Shown: piece after piece, positions 58,600-64,000 of the stretch
Position numbering within the stretch: position 1 is the stretch's first letter
Layout: every line of letters starts with the position of its first letter
DNA from: Thamnidium elegans
Taxonomy: Eukaryota; Mucoromycota; Mucoromycetes; Mucorales; Mucoraceae
Assembly: GCA_025201345.1 (NCBI GenBank)
Contig: JAIXMG010000028.1
Location: 428,507-492,506, forward strand
Length of the DNA stretch: 64,000 nt
Reading direction: 5' to 3'
Translations under genes and position numbers: made by a program
Notes under the pieces: model-generated
Told to the model about the DNA's origin: nothing
Databases searched by the model: none
Seen by the model: the letters and a program-made list of their open reading frames with translations, nothing else

Positions 58600-59495
58600 A
58601 TGAATTTTCCAAAAGAGAATACGAAAAGGGCAAAGTTCTCTCCTGTTCAGCCTGAAGAAACCATAGATCAAGATATGTCACTGAATAAAGAACGATCTTC
58701 TCCGCCTGAAGACACTATGTCTCCTGTACAACAGTATACTCGTCTATATGATGCTTCACCTTCTATAGTTCAATTAAAACCACAATCTCAGCCAATCCCA
58801 CAAACAACGCAGCAACCATATATACCACAACCTACTAGTAATAGTCAAGCTATTACTATTCAACGAAAGCCTCTCGTTGGTGTCATTTATGAATCACCTC
58901 TATTAAAAACATCTGAGAATTTTGTGAATATGCCATCATCACAGGCTTTACATATTTTAAGTCTTCAATTAAAGTTGGGTAGTATTCTGGGGAATATGAA
59001 ATCTGCTGCATTATTACGAAGTATGTACACAAAAAAGTAACAATTTAAAATGTGTGTGTTTACCAATTATATATTTTTTTCTTTGCGGCTTTACAAAGAG
59101 TGATACCACACGATATGAGAATTGATTATGTCCCAGGAGCATCAATTCGTAATCGAATGATTTTATTCCAAAGTTATTATGATATTGATAAATGTTTTGA
59201 TTATTTGACACAGAAATCAGTATTTATGGGAGACGATGTGCGTGATTCCAGAAACTGGGAAGCAGACCCTAAATATTCGATGCAATTTTGGTTTATCTCT
59301 CACTTATTAGTGGATCAAAGCTACAAGGATTTTATGGATAACGACGATGCGAATATATTACGTAAATAATACGTGGGAGATAATTCTAATGATTCTGACG
59401 GTGCTAACAATGGAGAACATATATCTGTTGAAAGATCGACTGCTTTCACACGTAAATCATTTAGAAGAAGCCGTAGAATGGCACTTCCTTCTTAA
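58600..59495 (+). pseudogene. DUF3425-like protein gene with internal stop
   Basis: Exon 1 (58600 to about 59015) encodes a Pro/Gln/Ser-rich N-terminus followed by a helical block (SSQALHILSLQLKLGSIL). After a GTATGT intron, exon 2 (from about 59098) reads IPHDMRIDYVPGASIRNRMI, VFMGDDVRDSRNWE and FWFISHLLVD, the order of motifs (IPHxxxID, RxxxI, GDDxRxxxxWE) seen in the DUF3425 domain that ends many fungal bZIP-type regulators. No bZIP region was found. A TAA interrupts at 59367-59369, after which the same frame stays open for 41 codons to 59495. Either the gene ends there or, more likely, the copy is broken. The splice acceptor is uncertain. Confidence 0.5.
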
Positions 59496-59851
59496 AGTAG
59501 TCGCCCCAAAATATAATGGATAACTGTGTGTTTCTAAAACGTAATAAAAACTAATTCATAAATTATATGTGGCGTTGAACACTACTTGAACAAACCTCAT
59601 TATTTATTTGTATATTCTCTTTTGGAATTACTAGAGCTATCCTTAGTGAGAGGATTAATAAATGAAAGATTAGTTTATTGTAGGGGGAAAGTAATCCTCG
59701 GTTGTAAAATACAGACATGGTACTGATACTGTATTTAAAGAGATAAATAATATTGTCAAGCGTATAACAAAGAACTAAAACCATAAAAGTAAATTCTTCT
59801 GTCTCGAACATTATATTGTTCTTTTTTTTTTAAAAAAAAAATAGATTCTAT

Positions 59852-60265
59852 CAATTTATCACTAGGGAAAATTGGAATGATTAAATAGGCTGTTATGGAA
59901 ACAGATTATATTTTGACGGGTAATATTAATTTATCACTTATAAAGAGAAAGAAAAAGGTATTATTTCGTAAGCTGATGATACTTGCGTGAGAAGTGTTTT
60001 GTCAAGTTTTTTTTTGTTAAAAGTAAACAAATCTGCACAATTTTTTATTATAAACTGCGAATACTTTCACATACTCTTTATATATATATACTTACTCTGG
60101 TAGTAGTATCACCACTTCCTATATAAAAAAACAAATAATATTGATGTTTCCCGAGAGGTACATAGTTAAAGAGATATAAAGATGAAGAAAATAAAAAAAA
60201 TTAAAAGGAAAAGTATGTCTAATTTGTACTACCTTTTTTCTTTTTGCATGATTTGTTTACTTTGC
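59852..60265. repeat. 0.45-kb dispersed repeat, copy 2
   Basis: Homologous to 2491-2962, from CAATTTATCACTAGGG to GCATGATTTGTTTACTTTGC. A short frame at 60182-60421 overlaps it but is lysine-run driven. Confidence 0.7.
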
Positions 60266-60699
60266 TGTAAAAAAAAAAATTACAAGCAAACCGAGCACGG
60301 TAACCTTTTCCAAAAATGGTTTATTATAAATATTTCTGTTAAAAATACTGCAGTTATAAAAGTATTAAATTGTAGAACACGTTTGGTGTATGGTATTATC
60401 TTGGTCGTTTTTTTTTCTTAAGAACTTTAAAGCAACTAAAATTATCAAGGGTTTATCGTTAATGTTTGTAGCACACATTAAAAAAAGAATCATGCAAAGA
60501 GTTTTAGCAATTACTGATTATGCGCAATTACAGGTCCGAAAAAAATAAGGCGTGGGCCTGAAAGCTTTGAAAAGTAACCAATAACCTCTCTTTGAGGGTT
60601 TCAAGCTCCGTCATGAACCAACTTTTTTTTTTCTTTTTTTTTCACTTTTCAGAACCACAATTTGGTTGAAACAATCCTTCTCCCTTATAAATAAGTCTG

Positions 60700-60830
60700 T
60701 AGATAAGCTTGTGCTGCATCTTCAGGCGATCAAAGACGACCACATCTCTAGGGAGGGTGTGGTAAGAGAGGTGCCCGGCAGGTGTCCTATGTATGCAAGC
60801 TAAGTTGCACAGGTCTGTCTTTTCCCTTCG
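60700..60830. other. GC-richer island with hairpin potential
   Basis: This 130-bp stretch stands out from the AT background. It has possible stems ACCACA...TGTGGT (loop about 13 nt) and TGCAA-GCTAAG-TTGCA, and ends near a T4 run (CTGTCTTTTCCC). It might be a small RNA gene or a fragment of one. I could not match it to a tRNA, 5S, SRP or U RNA. Confidence 0.25.
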
Positions 60831-60895
60831 TATTTAAAATGAAAATGAAAAATAACTTTTATAGCTACTTAATAATTGCGAAAGAGTGACTTTTA

Positions 60896-61309
60896 GGTGA
60901 ATTCTTGGTACACCACTATTTACATCACCTGTGCCAATTTATGACGTATTTTTCGGTGCACTTCCAATAATAACAGGTTCTTTACATGTAAAAACGACTT
61001 TAATATCGTGATATTTATAGTACAATTTCCTTTCTCACGATGATTAAATAAATCCTTTGAATAAACCTCGTTTTATCATGGTTGAATAAACCCCATTTTA
61101 TCATAGTTAAATAAACTCCTTTTTATCATAATTAAAATCACCTATTTATTCTTTCCTTTTCCTTTCCTTTTTTTTTTAACAATGAATTCATATACAAGCA
61201 AGTACCTTTTATATAATCAAATATCTAGCCATTTCAAAAGACCTTCCCTATGATACGGTGGTGTACCAGGAATTTCCCTAAATTGGCATTGGTGTGCCAA
61301 GAATTAACC
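60896..61309 (+). mobile_element. 414-bp MITE with terminal inverted repeats
   Basis: The left end GGTGAATTCTTGGTACACCA and the reverse complement of the right end (GGTTAATTCTTGGCACACCA) match at 18 of 20 positions. The interior has three tandem copies of a GTTGAATAAACCNCNTTTTATCAT-like unit (about 61052-61140). TA precedes the left end, but no matching TA abuts the right end. It is non-coding. Confidence 0.78.
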
Positions 61310-61516
61310 AAAATAAATATACCGATTTTGATTGAGGTACAGCACACCGCAAATACGAGCTTCTATAGAAGACTCATAAAGTATTCTTTATCAGTTCGGG
61401 AGCAGTACCCCGTATTACGATTGTGGTCGCTATATGCGTTCACAACACCTCCAATGAACTTCTTGAAATGAGCTCCGTTTCTGATTCTGTACCTTCTATG
61501 AAAGAATTGCCTTCAC

Positions 61517-62176
61517 ATGGCTGGGGCTAAGTCTTGTTTTTTGATTAACAAAGAATCAATACTGAACTTTGTAAATGAAACGTCTTTGGAACCACTTGTT
61601 ACGCTCGCTCATTTCTTTGTTGAACAACAACTTTCTTTACTTCATATTAAAAGACATGATGATGCTGCTGTTCAACTTCTTTACAGTATTGCAAAACTTA
61701 TATTTGAAGGTGAAATTGTTGCTGATAAAGACAAAGATGATGCTTTAGAAGAAATTTATACTGAATCGTACAACCAATTAACTATGGCTAAGGGGTTATT
61801 AGCCGAAGATGTTTCTAATGACACCGCTCGTAAACGTACTATTGATTGCCTCGATAGCGGTATTAAATTTATAAATGATTTCAAAAAGAAACACAAGATC
61901 AGCCCGTATTCTTCTGATAAGATAATCCAACCTACTGCTCGTGTTCAAAGAATAAATCGTGATTGGAGATTTGTTGATTCTTACCACGAAGAAAAAGATA
62001 AAGATATGGATTGGAACAAATGCTTTGAACTTGCAAAAGAAAAAGGATTATTTAAAAAGTACACTAAGATAGATAGTGCAAAAGCAGCCTACTTTCGTGC
62101 CAAAAAAATGAATAAAAAATATTTTTACCGCATTTTGTTGCCTCTTTTTTTGTTGTTGCTTTTGTCATCCTCATAA
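61517..62176 (+). CDS. Hypothetical protein with C-terminal hydrophobic tail
   Basis: A single open frame codes for 219 residues starting MAGAKSCFLINKESILNFVN. Residues 1-130 look helical (LAHFFVEQQLSLLHIKRHDD, then IYTESYNQLTMAKGLLAED), and the rest is lysine-rich. A hydrophobic end (ILLPLFLLLLLSSS) may act as a tail anchor, or may be a frame run-on through a T-rich 3' part. No family is recognised. Codon use and composition are protein-like, so a real gene is likely. It lies between a MITE and a dead transposase, so it could be transposon-associated. Confidence 0.55.
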   Translation: MAGAKSCFLINKESILNFVNETSLEPLVTLAHFFVEQQLSLLHIKRHDDAAVQLLYSIAKLIFEGEIVADKDKDDALEEIYTESYNQLTMAKGLLAEDVSNDTARKRTIDCLDSGIKFINDFKKKHKISPYSSDKIIQPTARVQRINRDWRFVDSYHEEKDKDMDWNKCFELAKEKGLFKKYTKIDSAKAAYFRAKKMNKKYFYRILLPLFLLLLLSSS

Positions 62177-62394
62177 CCTCCCATGAATTACAAACTTCCA
62201 CAAAGTGCGTTAGATCTTAAATAGACAAAAATTAATTTTGGTTTCAAATCAAAAAATAATTGATAATAGAAATTGGTTACTTTTTTTTTTTTAGGATTGA
62301 ATGACATAAGTTGTTATATGATTAACATTTTTTTTTTGAACTAAATCTTTTATGACTACATTATTGGTGTTAAGTCCGAAGGACAAAAGGAAGA

Positions 62395-63140
62395 TGTAGC
62401 CTTTTAATATGGCGATATCGAAAAGATAATTGACTTCGATTCAGTTACTGAAACCATATTACCGAAAATTTAAAAACTGTATCGATTGATGACGGTAAGA
62501 GAAAGTACAAGAAGTACACTCCCGAGCAAGTCCGTCTGTTTATTTAGATAATGCAAAATGAAGGCACTACTGTACCTAAAACGGCAGTACGCTGCAATAT
62601 TCCAAGACAAAGCGCTTACACCCTGCTCAAGGAGTTCAACGCTGGCAACGGTAATGTATTGCCTGGTTTTGCTCCGAATTTGGAACGGTCAATTTTCCCA
62701 AAGTTGACTCTTAAACAAAGGCGGATGCAGAAAAGCTAAAACAAGAGTATTCGAACCCTGCCACCAGAAAAAGAGAAGCAAAAGTCCCTGAAAAGAAACA
62801 GCCTTTAAAAACGGGTACCACACCTTAGCATATTGTGAAGCTCTTGGAAATTTTAATGACCACTCTTGATAGGCACAACAAAAAGAATTCTTTATCCTAA
62901 TGGATAATTGGAGAATTCATCAATCCGCATCTGTTGCTGATGTTGTCAATAAAAGAGGTTACAAACCTTTGTCCATGTCTCCCGTACTCTCCTTTTTTGA
63001 ATCCTATCGAATAATGCTGATCAAAAATAAAGAGCAGTATTAAGAGTAACCCACTTGATAAAGCAAATACATTGACATATCGCCTTCCTGCAGCTTATTG
63101 ATCAGTTACTGTTTAGGATTGCCAAGATTGGGTGTTAAGT
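62395..63140 (+). pseudogene. Decayed Tc1-like transposase
   Basis: Fragments in shifting frames spell a Tc1/IS630-type transposase. A helix-turn-helix part covers 62493-62670 (KYTPEQVRLFI, a TAG stop, then VPKTAVRCNIPRQSAY and LLKEFNAGNGN). The catalytic part contains FFILMDNWRIHQSASV (second Asp, about 62894-62940), the MSPVLSFF stretch and a frame-shifted end. Several stops and frameshifts make it non-functional. It is unrelated in length and sequence to the intact element at 51289-53953. Confidence 0.82.
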
Positions 63141-63220
63141 ATGCTGAGATACACTGAGTTAGGTGCATTGATAAATAAATAGGCTTAAGGTAAATGTTAT
63201 AGCTATATGTTATCTTTTTT

Positions 63221-63453
63221 TCAAGTATTTCGTCCGAAATAAAAAATCATTTTGTCCCAAATGTTTATTTCATTTGTAGCCATTAAACGTCGTATTTCAT
63301 TTACAGCTTCTCTTGGAATATCATCAGTATTTTGTATTGTTCGAAGAGCATTTAGATACGCATTTTTTTGGTTTGTTTTGCGTGTATTAGGTTTGATAGT
63401 TGATTGCAGCTTCGAACGTCATATAATTTACATTTTTCTGACAAATCAGACAT
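63221..63453 (-). pseudogene. Small broken ORF, unknown
   Basis: A minus-strand ATG at 63453 opens MSDLSEKCKLYDVRSCNQL. The frame breaks at an A7 run and resumes in another frame as NALRTIQNTDDIPREAVNE, continuing to a TGA at 63221. A single indel would join them. No family is recognised. Confidence 0.35.
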
Positions 63454-64000
63454 ATTTATCTTGAAGAAAATCAAATTATAATTTAATGTATAATCCACTT
63501 GGCGGATTTTGTTTAGTTCTTTTAACGCTCGTTACCTTTTTAGCTTAGCTTTTGTTACTTCGAAAGCTCTTTTTCTTTTTCTATGAACAATAGACTCAGC
63601 CCTACTTCTATCTCTATCCTTTTTTTTTGTAGGGAAACAACCGGAGACTGCTTCAGTTTTTTATAATGTCGCGGGGACGTCTATCTCTATCCTTAGTTCT
63701 ATCTTCAGTAGAATCTGTTTGTACAGACACTGCTGTATCACAGGAAAAGCTTATTTTGAAAGACGTGCACGTACTATATGAAAAGGTACTTTGCTTGTGC
63801 ACAAGCTAATTTTTAAAAGAAAAAAGGAAAAGTTGGTTTATTAGCTACTAAAAAAAAAGGACGCTAAAAAAGTGGTCTATTTTATCATACAATATAGCTC
63901 TTTTTTTTTCACGCACTGGTTTTTTTATACGAAAGAGAAACTCGTTTACATATACATTTATTGTACTTATTGTGCATCGAGAATTTCTCCACAAAAAACA

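Noticed and set aside
61250..61471. 73-codon ORF
   Set aside because: Its first third is the MITE right terminal repeat; the rest has no recognisable motif.
1..64000. CRISPR array
   Set aside because: No set of regularly spaced repeats with unique spacers was seen; the tandem repeats at 40.1 and 57.7 kb have no spacers, and this is a eukaryotic genome.

Overview
This is a nuclear chromosome window from an early-diverging fungus, most likely a member of the Mucorales (Mucoromycota). The evidence is a fused lycopene cyclase/phytoene synthase gene (carRP/carRA type) divergently paired with a phytoene dehydrogenase (carB), many short GT-AG introns of about 50-90 nt, a very AT-rich background with long A and T runs, and Mucoromycota-style DNA transposons. 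The genus cannot be settled from sequence alone.

Layout. Positions 1-8000 are mostly gene-free and hold dispersed repeats and decayed coding fragments. From 8 to 36.7 kb lies a conserved housekeeping block: a DUF202 membrane protein (8.1-8.65 kb), a PA-TM-RING ubiquitin ligase (11.2-13.3 kb), a TMEM70-like mitochondrial protein (14.4-15.1 kb), an RGS-domain protein (15.3-16.6 kb), an anoctamin/TMEM16 protein (19.8-22.5 kb), an F-box/LRR-like protein (24.7-25.6 kb), a four-exon gene of unknown function (27.7-28.5 kb, minus), an amidohydrolase (28.6-29.6 kb, minus), a TTC39/Iml2-like TPR protein (30.6-33.2 kb, minus), a small heat-shock protein with heat-shock elements (33.6-34.2 kb) and a four-RRM Mrn1/Nrd1-like RNA-binding protein (35.0-36.7 kb). 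A broken Fanzor copy lies at 37.7-39.1 kb. From 41.2 to 48 kb come an ABHD11-like hydrolase, an AT-hook protein, and the carRP-carB pair sharing a 481-bp divergent promoter. These two genes cover the path from geranylgeranyl diphosphate to phytoene, lycopene and cyclised carotenoids.

From 48 kb to the end the window is transposon-rich. The centrepiece is a Tc1/mariner-like element (51289-53953) with 25-bp perfect terminal inverted repeats, flanking TA dinucleotides and a three-exon transposase whose D2-to-E spacing is unusually long (170 residues). It is followed, 42 bp later, by a six-exon Fanzor gene (53996-56753), a eukaryotic TnpB homologue and putative RNA-guided nuclease. The Fanzor RuvC D-E-D residues and C4 zinc finger are intact, but an A7 run carries an apparent one-base frameshift. 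About 290 bp past its stop codon lies a diverged copy of the transposon right end, so the Fanzor sits between two related transposon ends. The stretch between its stop and that end is the natural place to look for an omega RNA.

The remaining tail holds MITE-like families, a minisatellite, a DUF3425-like pseudogene, a hypothetical gene and a decayed Tc1-type transposase. Exon joins were chosen by reading frame and splice consensus and were not tested against RNA.
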